A stretch of DNA of 43,422 nt from an uncultured Bacteroidia bacterium (GTDB lineage: Bacteria > Bacteroidota > Bacteroidia > Bacteroidales > Prolixibacteraceae). The notes under the pieces were generated by a model. That model had not been told where the DNA came from and ran no database searches. It was given only the letters and a program-made list of their open reading frames with translations. Location of the stretch: assembly GCA_903850335.1 (NCBI GenBank), contig CAINLJ010000189.1:1-43422 (forward strand). The letters are read 5' to 3'. Below, one piece after another: positions 18,826 to 27,502 of the stretch; the stretch's first letter is position 1; each line of letters begins with the position of its first letter. Made by a program: the position numbers and the translations under genes.

Positions 18826-19845
18826 TTGAAAATTACTAGCCTGCTATTTTTCACATTCCTGGCTCTTTGGGTTGGAATTTCATGTACCAATAAACCAAAA
18901 GAACAGAAGATTTTCCCGGGAGAAATCTGGAATGATTCGAAAGGAGTTCCAATAAACGCCCATGGCGGCGGAATACTTTACCACGCAGGAAAATATTATT
19001 GGTTTGGAGAATACAAAAAAGGAAAGACCTGGCGGGTCGGGTACCTTTCCAATTGGGAATGTTATCGTTGCGAAGCCGGCGGAGTCTCCTGCTATTCATC
19101 TGAAAACCTTTTCAACTGGAAATTTGAAGGGATAGCATTGAAGCCAAACGGCTCTGATCCTGCTAATGACCTACATATCAGCAAAGTATTGGAACGGCCA
19201 AAAGTTATCTACAACGAGCAGACAAAGAAGTTTGTCATGTGGTTCCATGTCGACTCCGAAGATTATAGCTATGCCAGGGCAGGTGTTGCGGTTAGCGATA
19301 ATCCTCAGGGACCATATACCTTTCATGAGAGTGTCCGGCCAAATAATCAGATGAGTCGTGATATGACTCTGTTCAAGGATGACAACGGCAAGGCATACCA
19401 TATTTTTTCCTCAGAAAACAATGCAGTTATGCACATCAGTTTGCTGACCGATGATTATCTGAGACCTTCCGGTATAGAAAAGCGTATTTTTATTGGGAAG
19501 AGCCGCGAGGCTCCCGCTATGTTCAAACATAACGGAAAATACTTCCTGATCACTTCAGCTTGCTCCGGCTGGGCACCTAATGCAGCAATGGTGGCTACTG
19601 CCGACACTGTTTTAGGTGAATGGAAAGAGAGGTACAACCCATGCAAGGGGCCCAAAAGCGACAGTACCTTTATTGCTCAGAGCACTTACGTTTTGCCCGT
19701 AGAAGGGAAAACAGACCAATATATTTTTATGGCTGACAGGTGGAATAAAACAAACCTTGAAGATTCAAGATATATCTGGTTACCACTGCTTTTCAAAAAT
19801 GATTCAATAGCGATTAATTGGAAAGATTCCTGGGATTTGAATTAA
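18826..19845 (+). CDS. GH43-like glycoside hydrolase lipoprotein (galactan-type)
   Basis: A 339-residue secreted hydrolase with a five-bladed beta-propeller fold predicted by family. Translation appears to begin at TTG 18826: this gives a full lipoprotein signal (LWVGISC, Cys20), and no in-frame ATG precedes the mature region. The segments IWNDSKGVPINAHGGGILYHAGKYYWFGE, VSCYSSENLFNWKFEGIAL and EAPAMFKHNGKYFLITSACSGWAPN are typical of the GH43 group that includes exo-beta-1,3-galactanases (subfamily 24/34 neighbourhood). These differ from xylosidase-type GH43 near the catalytic base: here the first blade has NAHGGG rather than the usual Asp-containing motif. The likely target is a galactose-rich chain. 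Subfamily assignment is from memory of motifs. Confidence 0.8.
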   Translation: MKITSLLFFTFLALWVGISCTNKPKEQKIFPGEIWNDSKGVPINAHGGGILYHAGKYYWFGEYKKGKTWRVGYLSNWECYRCEAGGVSCYSSENLFNWKFEGIALKPNGSDPANDLHISKVLERPKVIYNEQTKKFVMWFHVDSEDYSYARAGVAVSDNPQGPYTFHESVRPNNQMSRDMTLFKDDNGKAYHIFSSENNAVMHISLLTDDYLRPSGIEKRIFIGKSREAPAMFKHNGKYFLITSACSGWAPNAAMVATADTVLGEWKERYNPCKGPKSDSTFIAQSTYVLPVEGKTDQYIFMADRWNKTNLEDSRYIWLPLLFKNDSIAINWKDSWDLN

Positions 19846-20031
19846 AATGATACCAGCCATCTCGAAGTTTGACAGCTCGCATCAAAATCTTGAATACTCC
19901 TTTTTGCTCACATTAAATCATACATAAACTATTATTTAATGAAATCGCCATGGTTGAGAAATCAAAAATGAAAATATCTTCATCCGTCAGCGGACGGATT
20001 CCATCTGACTTTTTAAAAAAAATATTTATTG

Positions 20032-23000
20032 ATGAAAAATTCAATCCTAATTATCACGGTTATCCTGCTTCTTTTAGGTCATTCAGGATTAACTTTAGCA
20101 CAGTTGCCTGTTCGAATATATGAGCAACCGTTAGTGATTCCGACCTATAAAATTGCCCCGGCAGAGTTAAACCCGATATTTTATACCGGCCGTAACTATC
20201 AGGGTGCACAAGGACACATTTACCCCTACCCGATTTCAGACAAACTGACAGATGACCTTACAGATGTTTCTTACAGTGCGGTATACGTTGAAAATGAATA
20301 TACCAGGATATGTGTCCTGCCGGAACTTGGAGGGCGTCTTTTCCAGGCCATTGACAAAACAGATAATTACAATTTTTTCTACAAACAAAATGTAATTAAA
20401 CCCTCATTAATAGGAATGCTTGGTGCCTGGATTTCAGGCGGTGTCGAATGGAATATCCCGCATCACCACAGGGCCTCAACGTTCATGCCAGTCGATTACA
20501 CAACATCCGAAAATAAGGATGGAAGTAAAACAGTATGGGTCGGGGAAACGGAATTACGAAACAGATTGAAGTGGTCGGTAGGCCTTTCACTTGTTCCTGG
20601 CCGTTCGTACATCGTGGCTACTATCCGAATAGTCAACCCAACCCCGTTTGCGCAGTCATTTCTCTACTGGGCCAATGTTTCTGTTCATTCCAGCAAAGAT
20701 TATCAGGTGATTTTCCCGCCAAGTACACAGTATGGAGTGGGTCATGCCAAAAATCAGTTCATCAACTGGCCGGTAGGAAAAGATAAGTATGGCTACACTG
20801 ACTTTTCGGGAGTCGATGTTAGCTGGTGGAAAAACCATCCAACGCCAAATTCCATCTTTGCGTGGAATTTTAAGGACGATTTCCTGTCAGGTTACGATCA
20901 CGGACTAAAAGCTGGAACTGTTCATGTGGCCAACCATCATATTGTTGGCGGTAAAAAGTTTTTCCTTTGGGGGAATAATGAACAATCGCAGATGTGGGAT
21001 AAAATCCTCACTGAAAAAGATGGACCATATACTGAATTGATGGTTGGTGCCTACTCGAATAATCAGCCCGATTACAGTTGGATTGGACCCGGTGAAGTGC
21101 GTGAATTCAAACAATACTGGTATCCGATTTCAAAGCTTGAAGGGGTAAAGTGTGCCAATACCGATGCAGCAGTCAATCTTGAAATCAAAGGTGATCAGGC
21201 GCTTATAGGGTTCCAGACGACTGGCGTTTTTGAAGGAGCCAAGGTACGGTTAACTGTTTTTGACAAAATTCTGTTCGAACAAAATGTCTCCCTTGATCCC
21301 GCTAAACCATTTGTAACAAATGTTACACTTCCTGTCAGTACCAGTCAATACAATGTAGAAGCATCTTTGGTTGACGCATCAGGAAAAACAGTAATTAGTT
21401 ACAAGCCTGTGGAAAATCCAAAAATGGATATGCCAAAACCTGTGGAACCCCCTAAAAATCCTAAGGAATATAAAAGTGTCGAAGAATTATATTATACCGG
21501 ATTGCGTCTGGAGCAGTTTTACAATGCGACCATCGATCCAATGATCTATTATAATGAAGCAATAAATCGCGATTCACTCGATTATCGTACGAATACAATT
21601 CTTGGGGTCCACTATCTGAAAAACGGAAACAACACAGAGTCTGAAAAATATTTACGCAGAGCAATCAAAAGAATCACACTAAACTATACCACCCCTAAAG
21701 ATGGTGAAGCATTCTATTACCTGGGTACGCTCCTGAAATATGACAACCATTTTGAAGAGGCAATTGACTATCTCTATAAAGCCACCTGGTTTACAGGATT
21801 ACAATCACAATCCTTTAAAGCCCTGGCGGAGATTGAGTGTTTGTGCGGCAACTTCCCTGAAGCGCTTCGTCTTATTGATCAATCCATTAACACCAATAGC
21901 GTGAATCAAAAACTACTTGCGATAAAAGCGGGAATCTTAAGGAGATCAGGAGCAAGTAAAGAGGCTATCTCTCTATTAACCAATATTCAACATAAAGATT
22001 TATTGGATTTCCATACCAAATTTGAACAATATCTCAATTTGTCAGAAAAAGGGCCAGAGGCAGCCGCCTGTTTAAAAGATTTCATAAAATCGACCCGTGG
22101 AATTGCGCAGACCTATCTTGAACTGGCTTCCGAATACGGGGCTTGTGGAATGTGGAGTGAAGGATCGAAGCTGCTTCAGTTACTTATAGATTCCAATATG
22201 CCGGAATCAAAGAATCCGGAACTTTATTATTACCTGGGATATTTTGCCAAACAATTGGGAAACACAACCGAAGCTGCCAATTGGTATGCAAAAGGGAGTT
22301 CAATGCCAGTCGATTATTGTTTCCCTTCCAGGATTGAATCGATGAATGTATTGAAAGCCGGCCAGACCTTATTGCCTGCCGATCCGAGGATCGCTTATTA
22401 TCTGGGTGAATTGTACTGTTATTTCCGACAGTTTGATCTTGCAATCGAATCGTGGCAATCAGCAGTAACTAACGATTCATGTTTTTCATTGGCATACAGA
22501 AATCTAGGATTTGCATATTCCAAATACAAAAACGAGAATATAAAAGCAATTAATTATTATGAGAAGGCTTTCGCACTGAATAACGGCGATTCCAGATTAC
22601 TCTTTGAGCTGGATGAGCTTTATAAAGCAACCAATGTTGATCCTTCAAAAAGATTAACAACATTGATCAAGCATCTTCTGACAGTTGAAAAGCGCGACGA
22701 AACACTTGCGAATTTACTACAGCTGTATATCTTACATGAGGAATACGATAAAGCATTGTCATATCTTAATAAGCGTCATTTCCATGTATGGGAAGGTGGA
22801 GGTGATATTCATGACATCTATAGAGACGCCTGTTTACTACAAGGAATTAAATATCTTAAGAATAGTAAGTTCGGTGAAGCGTTGGCTGATTTCAAAAAAG
22901 CTGACTTGTTTCCGGATAACCTTGAAGTAGGCCGCTCTGTATTGGATTTCAGATCTGCTCAGGTATATTTCTACACAGGACTTGCCTATGAAGCCTTAAA

Positions 23001-23373
23001 TCAAAAGGAGGAAGCCCTGAGTATGTTTAACAAAGCAATCGATTTACAATTTATGGAGGAAAACGATTTTATCTATTTCAAGGCTCTGTCTCTTGAGAAA
23101 ACCGGGAAGAAAAAAGAAGCTGAAGAAATTTACCAGCGGATGGAAAAATACTATTCAACAAAAATTATGAATGATGATAATCCCGGTTTCTTTGAGAAAT
23201 TCGGGGCTGAAACGACCCAAAATAGCAGAAAAGCAAGGGTAAATTATCTTTTAGGTCTGGCAAATCTTGGGAAAGGGAATAAAATAAATGCAAAGTATCA
23301 TTTGGAATTGGCATTGAAACAAAATGTGAATCATACATGGGCTGTCTTATTTCTGAAAGAGATGAATAAATAG
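20032..23373 (+). CDS. DUF5107 domain protein with C-terminal TPR repeats
   Basis: A 1113-residue exported protein. The signal peptide (about 1-24) ends SGLTLAQ. Residues about 35-330 match the DUF5107 type (GRNYQGAQGHIYPYP, CVLPELGGRLFQAIDKTDNYNFFYKQ, SGGVEWNIPHHHR), a domain of unknown function often found beside carbohydrate enzymes and resembling a galactose-mutarotase fold. From about residue 460 to the end there is a long series of tetratricopeptide repeats (e.g. AFYYLGTLLKYDNHFEEAIDYL, AQVYFYTGLAYEALNQKEEALSMF). The start was set at ATG 20032; a TTG lies one codon earlier. A role in binding or processing glycans in the periplasm or at the surface is likely from context but not demonstrated. 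Confidence 0.85.
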   Translation: MKNSILIITVILLLLGHSGLTLAQLPVRIYEQPLVIPTYKIAPAELNPIFYTGRNYQGAQGHIYPYPISDKLTDDLTDVSYSAVYVENEYTRICVLPELGGRLFQAIDKTDNYNFFYKQNVIKPSLIGMLGAWISGGVEWNIPHHHRASTFMPVDYTTSENKDGSKTVWVGETELRNRLKWSVGLSLVPGRSYIVATIRIVNPTPFAQSFLYWANVSVHSSKDYQVIFPPSTQYGVGHAKNQFINWPVGKDKYGYTDFSGVDVSWWKNHPTPNSIFAWNFKDDFLSGYDHGLKAGTVHVANHHIVGGKKFFLWGNNEQSQMWDKILTEKDGPYTELMVGAYSNNQPDYSWIGPGEVREFKQYWYPISKLEGVKCANTDAAVNLEIKGDQALIGFQTTGVFEGAKVRLTVFDKILFEQNVSLDPAKPFVTNVTLPVSTSQYNVEASLVDASGKTVISYKPVENPKMDMPKPVEPPKNPKEYKSVEELYYTGLRLEQFYNATIDPMIYYNEAINRDSLDYRTNTILGVHYLKNGNNTESEKYLRRAIKRITLNYTTPKDGEAFYYLGTLLKYDNHFEEAIDYLYKATWFTGLQSQSFKALAEIECLCGNFPEALRLIDQSINTNSVNQKLLAIKAGILRRSGASKEAISLLTNIQHKDLLDFHTKFEQYLNLSEKGPEAAACLKDFIKSTRGIAQTYLELASEYGACGMWSEGSKLLQLLIDSNMPESKNPELYYYLGYFAKQLGNTTEAANWYAKGSSMPVDYCFPSRIESMNVLKAGQTLLPADPRIAYYLGELYCYFRQFDLAIESWQSAVTNDSCFSLAYRNLGFAYSKYKNENIKAINYYEKAFALNNGDSRLLFELDELYKATNVDPSKRLTTLIKHLLTVEKRDETLANLLQLYILHEEYDKALSYLNKRHFHVWEGGGDIHDIYRDACLLQGIKYLKNSKFGEALADFKKADLFPDNLEVGRSVLDFRSAQVYFYTGLAYEALNQKEEALSMFNKAIDLQFMEENDFIYFKALSLEKTGKKKEAEEIYQRMEKYYSTKIMNDDNPGFFEKFGAETTQNSRKARVNYLLGLANLGKGNKINAKYHLELALKQNVNHTWAVLFLKEMNK

Positions 23374-23615
23374 TTTATTCATGCAATTCTAAAGGTTCGA
23401 AACACTCTTATATGGTGCATCTTAGTTTATGATATCAGGCAAATTATAGGGAGATCAAAATTGCAAGCTTAATAATCATTAACCCTCAAAAAGATCATCA
23501 AGGCAAGATCTTCTTCAGAAGAGGAAGTCAACTACTTTCAAAACCAGGAAGGAACAGAAATAAAAAAATCGGTTACGCCAGAAAATTTGATTGAAATTAT
23601 TTAAAATAAAGAAAA

Positions 23616-25004
23616 GTGAAGAAAGTCTTTTTAGGATTTATTATTTCCATTTTTGCAGTGTCAGTCTGGGCGCAGTCCCCCTTGGCAAAGCCTACCCCTC
23701 AGCAGCTATCATTTCAGGATTTTGAGCTAGGGGTTTTTGTACATTTCAGTATTGATACATACGCAAGCCAAGGCTTTCTTCCTGGTGAAACACCAGCTTC
23801 ATCGTTTAACCCGACAGAGCTAAACCCTGAGCAATGGGTGTTAGCCGCCAAGGCGATGGGTGCCACCTACATTGTGCTTACAGCCAGGCATGAGCAGGGA
23901 TTCTGCCTTTGGCCAACCAAAACAACTGATTATAGTATAAAATCGAGCCCATACAAAAATGGGAAAGGAGACATTGTTCGCGAGTTTACCGATGCTTGTC
24001 GCAAACATGGCTTAAAGTGTGGTTTATATACGGCCCCATGGATCGATTCGAATTGGGAAACTCAGCAAGGCATAAAAGTAGCAAGTTCAGGCCGGATTGA
24101 AAAGCTGAATGATCCAGTTCTTTATGAAAAGGCTTTGCTGAAAGAGAAAGAACAAATCAGGGAATTAATGACAAACTATGGATCTTTGGTCTTAGTCTGG
24201 GATGATCATTTTGGACGTTCCGATGCACTCGATTCGATACCGCAGGGTGGTAAGTTCAGGGAATTTTATGCCGCATTAACCAAATATGCCCATGAGCTTC
24301 AACCGGATTGCCTGTTGTTGGGACGGGATATCGAGCATGTGGGAACCGAAAAAGGACGGGCCTGTTATCCATTTTGGAATGCTTTAAATACCATTGACGG
24401 TACAAATTACACAGTGAGTAAAACCTATCGGTGGAACCATTGCAATAGCGGCAACCCGTTGGGCAAATTCTACCGGCCACAATTGTCATGTACAACCGAC
24501 GCCTTGAGTACCGGGGGGTGGATGTGGACCGGACCCCGCAAGATTCAGCCACTTGAGAGACGCATGAAAGCCTATTATGAAACCATTGGACGCGGAGCTG
24601 GTTTAATTGTTAACCTTACCCCCGACCGGCGCGGATTAATACCGGAGGACCTGGTTAACGCAGCAAAAAAGATGGGCGACGAGATCAGCCGTCAGTTTGG
24701 CAATCCAATTGCACTATCTGAATTGGAAGACAAAGTGCAAGTACTTAAGTTCGGAGGAATGCAAACCATTGATCATGTTGTTTTAATGGAAGACTTAACC
24801 CAAGGACAAAAAATAGCCGAATACTCCCTGGAGGCCAAAGTCAATGGAAGCTGGATAAACATTGTGACGGGTCAGACCGTTGGTCATAAGCGAATAGACC
24901 AATTCGCCCCAGTAACCGCAACTGCCCTTCGGTTTTCAGTCACAAAATCAGTAGCCGAAAATGCAGTTATGCGAAAAATTGAAGTTTTTAAAAAATCTTT
25001 ATAG
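23616..25004 (+). CDS. GH29 alpha-L-fucosidase-like protein
   Basis: A 462-residue exported glycoside hydrolase; GTG 23616 is the apparent start and gives a signal peptide ending SVWAQ. The (beta/alpha)8 domain shows FELGVFVHFSIDTY near the N-terminus, the substrate-binding region TARHEQGFCLWPTKTTDYS, and VLVWDDHFG, in which Asp197 fits the GH29 nucleophile. The C-terminal ~110 residues look like a galactose-binding (F5/8 type C-like) beta-sandwich. It should release alpha-linked L-fucose from a side chain. It lies in the same direction as its neighbours, 242 bp after the DUF5107 gene, in a gap holding a protein-like open frame without a start codon. Confidence 0.85.
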   Translation: MKKVFLGFIISIFAVSVWAQSPLAKPTPQQLSFQDFELGVFVHFSIDTYASQGFLPGETPASSFNPTELNPEQWVLAAKAMGATYIVLTARHEQGFCLWPTKTTDYSIKSSPYKNGKGDIVREFTDACRKHGLKCGLYTAPWIDSNWETQQGIKVASSGRIEKLNDPVLYEKALLKEKEQIRELMTNYGSLVLVWDDHFGRSDALDSIPQGGKFREFYAALTKYAHELQPDCLLLGRDIEHVGTEKGRACYPFWNALNTIDGTNYTVSKTYRWNHCNSGNPLGKFYRPQLSCTTDALSTGGWMWTGPRKIQPLERRMKAYYETIGRGAGLIVNLTPDRRGLIPEDLVNAAKKMGDEISRQFGNPIALSELEDKVQVLKFGGMQTIDHVVLMEDLTQGQKIAEYSLEAKVNGSWINIVTGQTVGHKRIDQFAPVTATALRFSVTKSVAENAVMRKIEVFKKSL

Positions 25005-25366
25005 ATATCCCTTTTCATAAACCCCATCTTTACATGAATCATTTATGGCTATAAACCAAAGCAAATCTGGGTAATAATTGGATAATATCCAATATTTAAA
25101 TTGTATAATAATGGCTGGAATCCAAATATAAAGAGCTTTCGGGATTTATTCAGCTTTTCGAAGACCTTTTTTTCTAATAAGCTGATAATCTTGTTTTTAA
25201 CTGAATTGTTGACATTAGGAATCATAATTAAAAAATTACGGAATAATCTTTTAAATTACTGATTTCTAAGGTCTTAACTAAATTATTTCATGCTTATTTT
25301 TCGTTTATTTTATTGATATTCAATTATTTATATTAAAATTTACTGAACTATTGTGAAGAAACATCC
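25005..25366. other. 362-bp AT-rich gap between convergent genes
   Basis: No gene was seen on either strand. The GH29 gene ends on the left and the minus-strand DUF4143 gene ends on the right. An inverted repeat TATTGTGA-N10-TCACAATA (25349-25356, 25367-25374) overlaps the DUF4143 stop codon and might act as a weak terminator. No other structure was found. Confidence 0.5.
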
Positions 25367-26650
25367 TCACAATATTCCGTATAAAGGAACATTAATCATC
25401 CATTCCTCTTTTTTATAGGGTTTTAATGACGTTCTTATGGCTCCTTCGGATTTAAATTTTTCGCAAAAGAGCCTGAAACTCTTAGAGCGAAGATTTTCTC
25501 CGGATTTTACTTCAATCGGGATAATCTCACCTTTATCCTGTATGACAAAATCAACCTCTGAAGTGCTTCTTTCATTTGTCCAATAGCCAATGTACTTGTC
25601 ATTGTCTGTCCGTAGTTGTTGCATAACATACTGTTCTGCCAAAGCACCTTTGAACTCGGTAAATATGGCATCACCCTCTATTATAGTCCGAACATTTAAA
25701 CCTGCCATTGCTCCCAGTAATCCAACATCATTCAGAAAGAGTTTAAATACAGATAAATCCTGATAGGCAATCAGTGGCAAATGTGGTTTTGATATCCGAT
25801 GGCTTTTTAAGAGCAAACCGCAATCAACCAACCATTGAATAGCCAACTCATAGTCTTTCGCCCTCGCACCTTCCCTCAGGATGCCAAATATGAACTTCTT
25901 GTTTTCTTTAGCTAACTGAGCAGGTATACTCTGCCAAACCATCCTGATTCGTGGAACTATTTCATAAGAAGCATGTTTTGAGAAATCGCCCTCATAGGAG
26001 TGTAATATCTGATACTGCGTTTGTCGTACCAGATCCCAATTGTGTGTTTCAATAAACCTGCTAACCACTTCCGGCATTCCTCCTACATAAAAATAATAAT
26101 GAAGGAATTCAATAAGTTTGTAATGAAAGACAGAAATAACCTCCCAATCTTTCTTTTTAATGATTTCTGCTAATCTGTCTTCATTCAGGGCTACTAAAAA
26201 TTCCGAAAATGACATTGGACGAAGATCAAGGAACTCAACTTTCCCAACCGGAAAGGAGGTATTGCTATGAAGCCCCATTCCCAATAGCGAACCAGCTGCA
26301 ACAATAAAATACTGCGGGGCATTTTCGCAAAAATATTTTAGTGAGGTAATGCCTTTTTCAGCCGACTGAATTTCATCAAAGATGATTAACGTATCATCAG
26401 GATTTATTGTAACTTGCGAATAGATCTGCAAAGTTGTAATGATTCTTGGTATGTCGAAATCATTTATAAACAAAGATCGGAGGGTTGGAGTCTCTTCAAA
26501 ATTTACATAAATGAAATTTTTGAAAGCACTCTTGCCAAACTCCTTTAATAGCCAGGTTTTCCCTGTCTGCCGGGCACCACGCACCACCAATGGTTTTCTG
26601 AATTTGCTTTCCTTCCAGCTTTGTAACTCTTCTAACTTATCCCTTTTCAT
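25367..26650 (-). CDS. AAA_14/DUF4143 ATPase with nuclease-like C-terminus (intact copy)
   Basis: A 427-residue cytosolic protein. The N-terminal AAA+ ATPase has Walker A GARQTGKT (25-32) and Walker B LIIFDEIQ (Asp92, Glu93), with a sensor-like AAGSLLGMG. The C-terminal DUF4143 part holds a PD-(D/E)xK-like signature: EVDFVIQDKG followed by IIPIEVKSG, i.e. Asp and ExK with canonical residues. This family is widespread and multicopy in Bacteroidota. Its biological role is not settled; toxin-like or mobile-element-associated roles have been suggested by context. The start region has a strong inverted repeat just upstream (26680-26705). A decayed relative lies 100 bp upstream on the same strand. 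Confidence 0.88.
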   Translation of the reverse strand: MKRDKLEELQSWKESKFRKPLVVRGARQTGKTWLLKEFGKSAFKNFIYVNFEETPTLRSLFINDFDIPRIITTLQIYSQVTINPDDTLIIFDEIQSAEKGITSLKYFCENAPQYFIVAAGSLLGMGLHSNTSFPVGKVEFLDLRPMSFSEFLVALNEDRLAEIIKKKDWEVISVFHYKLIEFLHYYFYVGGMPEVVSRFIETHNWDLVRQTQYQILHSYEGDFSKHASYEIVPRIRMVWQSIPAQLAKENKKFIFGILREGARAKDYELAIQWLVDCGLLLKSHRISKPHLPLIAYQDLSVFKLFLNDVGLLGAMAGLNVRTIIEGDAIFTEFKGALAEQYVMQQLRTDNDKYIGYWTNERSTSEVDFVIQDKGEIIPIEVKSGENLRSKSFRLFCEKFKSEGAIRTSLKPYKKEEWMINVPLYGIL

Positions 26651-26679
26651 ATCACAGATGATAGTTTATGATGTAAAAA

Positions 26680-26717
26680 TACATTTATAACCAGATATAA
26701 ATGTATTCTAAATACAT
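26680..26717. promoter_or_regulatory. Two adjoining inverted repeats upstream of the DUF4143 gene
   Basis: TACATTTATA (26680-26689) and TATAAATGTA (26696-26705) form a 10-bp perfect inverted repeat. Its right arm is reused in a second one: ATGTATT (26701-26707) with AATACAT (26711-26717). The motif AATACAT/ATGTATT thus occurs in three phased copies 30-70 bp before the start codon. It is a good candidate operator; no exact TAnnTTTG was found here. Confidence 0.5.
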
Positions 26718-26750
26718 ATTTATCAAGATAAATAAAGAATATACATTCCC

Positions 26751-27310
26751 TTATCTTTCCAGAGGTTTAAAAATGCTTTCAATTGAATAAAACGGCAGAG
26801 TTAAGATTGGATTTTCTGCAAGAAATGGTGCTTGAGAAATTTTAAAGGCTCTTGTACTATGGTAATAATCAATGAACAGATGCATACTTTTCATTCGCCC
26901 TGTTGAACCCTGATTTAATTTCAATTGGAACGATTTGGGCATCCAATTCTATTAAATAATCGATTTCAGCAGTACTGTTTTTTGCCTTCCTACGCAATAG
27001 TACAGAGATGGTTGAGTATAAGGATTTTTGAAGGGAAATAAGTTCCTGACCAGCAAACTTTTCTGCAACAGCTCCTTTAAATATAGCAGTTAAATCTTTC
27101 CCTCCGATATCATTTGCCCTTTAACAGAATATGAAAATCGGGAAACCAAATTCATCAGATAACTCGATTCAAAATAAGACTTTCCTTGTTATGAAGCAGA
27201 GTGTGAAAAGAACAGAATTCCTTATAATTGAATGGGAATAATTCTTTGGAGATATGTCTTCTGAATATTTCATCTTCTAGTCTTTTTCTCGCACAAATAC
27301 AATGAGTATT
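26751..27310 (-). pseudogene. Decayed AAA_14/DUF4143 gene, frameshifted remnant
   Basis: Pieces of a DUF4143 protein are spread over different minus-strand frames. From about 27302 one frame reads ARKRLEDEIFRRHISKELF then PFNYKEFCSFH, like the AAA_14 segment after sensor 1. From about 27115 another reads FKGAVAEKFAGQELISLQ ... TAEIDYLIELDAQIVPIEIK, the DUF4143/nuclease-like core with intact Asp and ExK. At about 26900 the frame shifts, and the tail GSTGRMKSMHLFIDYYHST continues to a stop at 26751. The P-loop region is gone. The ORF 26751-26942 alone is only the C-terminal tail. It lies next to, and on the same strand as, the intact copy, but differs from it in sequence, so it is not a recent duplicate. 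Confidence 0.75.
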
Positions 27311-27502
27311 CCATTACTAACAAAATACTCACCTGTTTTCTCTACTTTCAGATAATTTTTAAATCCAGACTTCACTCCTACTCTCCAATTTCTGCCGGAA
27401 TTCTATATCTTAGTCAAATAAATTCGCAGGTATTGCCTGAAGGTCGATTTGCATGTGAATCCGGACGAAACAACTTTACAACCATGATTAACTTTTATTA
27501 AT

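Noticed and set aside
19982-19999. Hairpin ATCCGTC-AGCG-GACGGAT between GH43 and DUF5107
   Set aside because: Short stem not directly followed by a T-run; too weak to call a terminator or operator.
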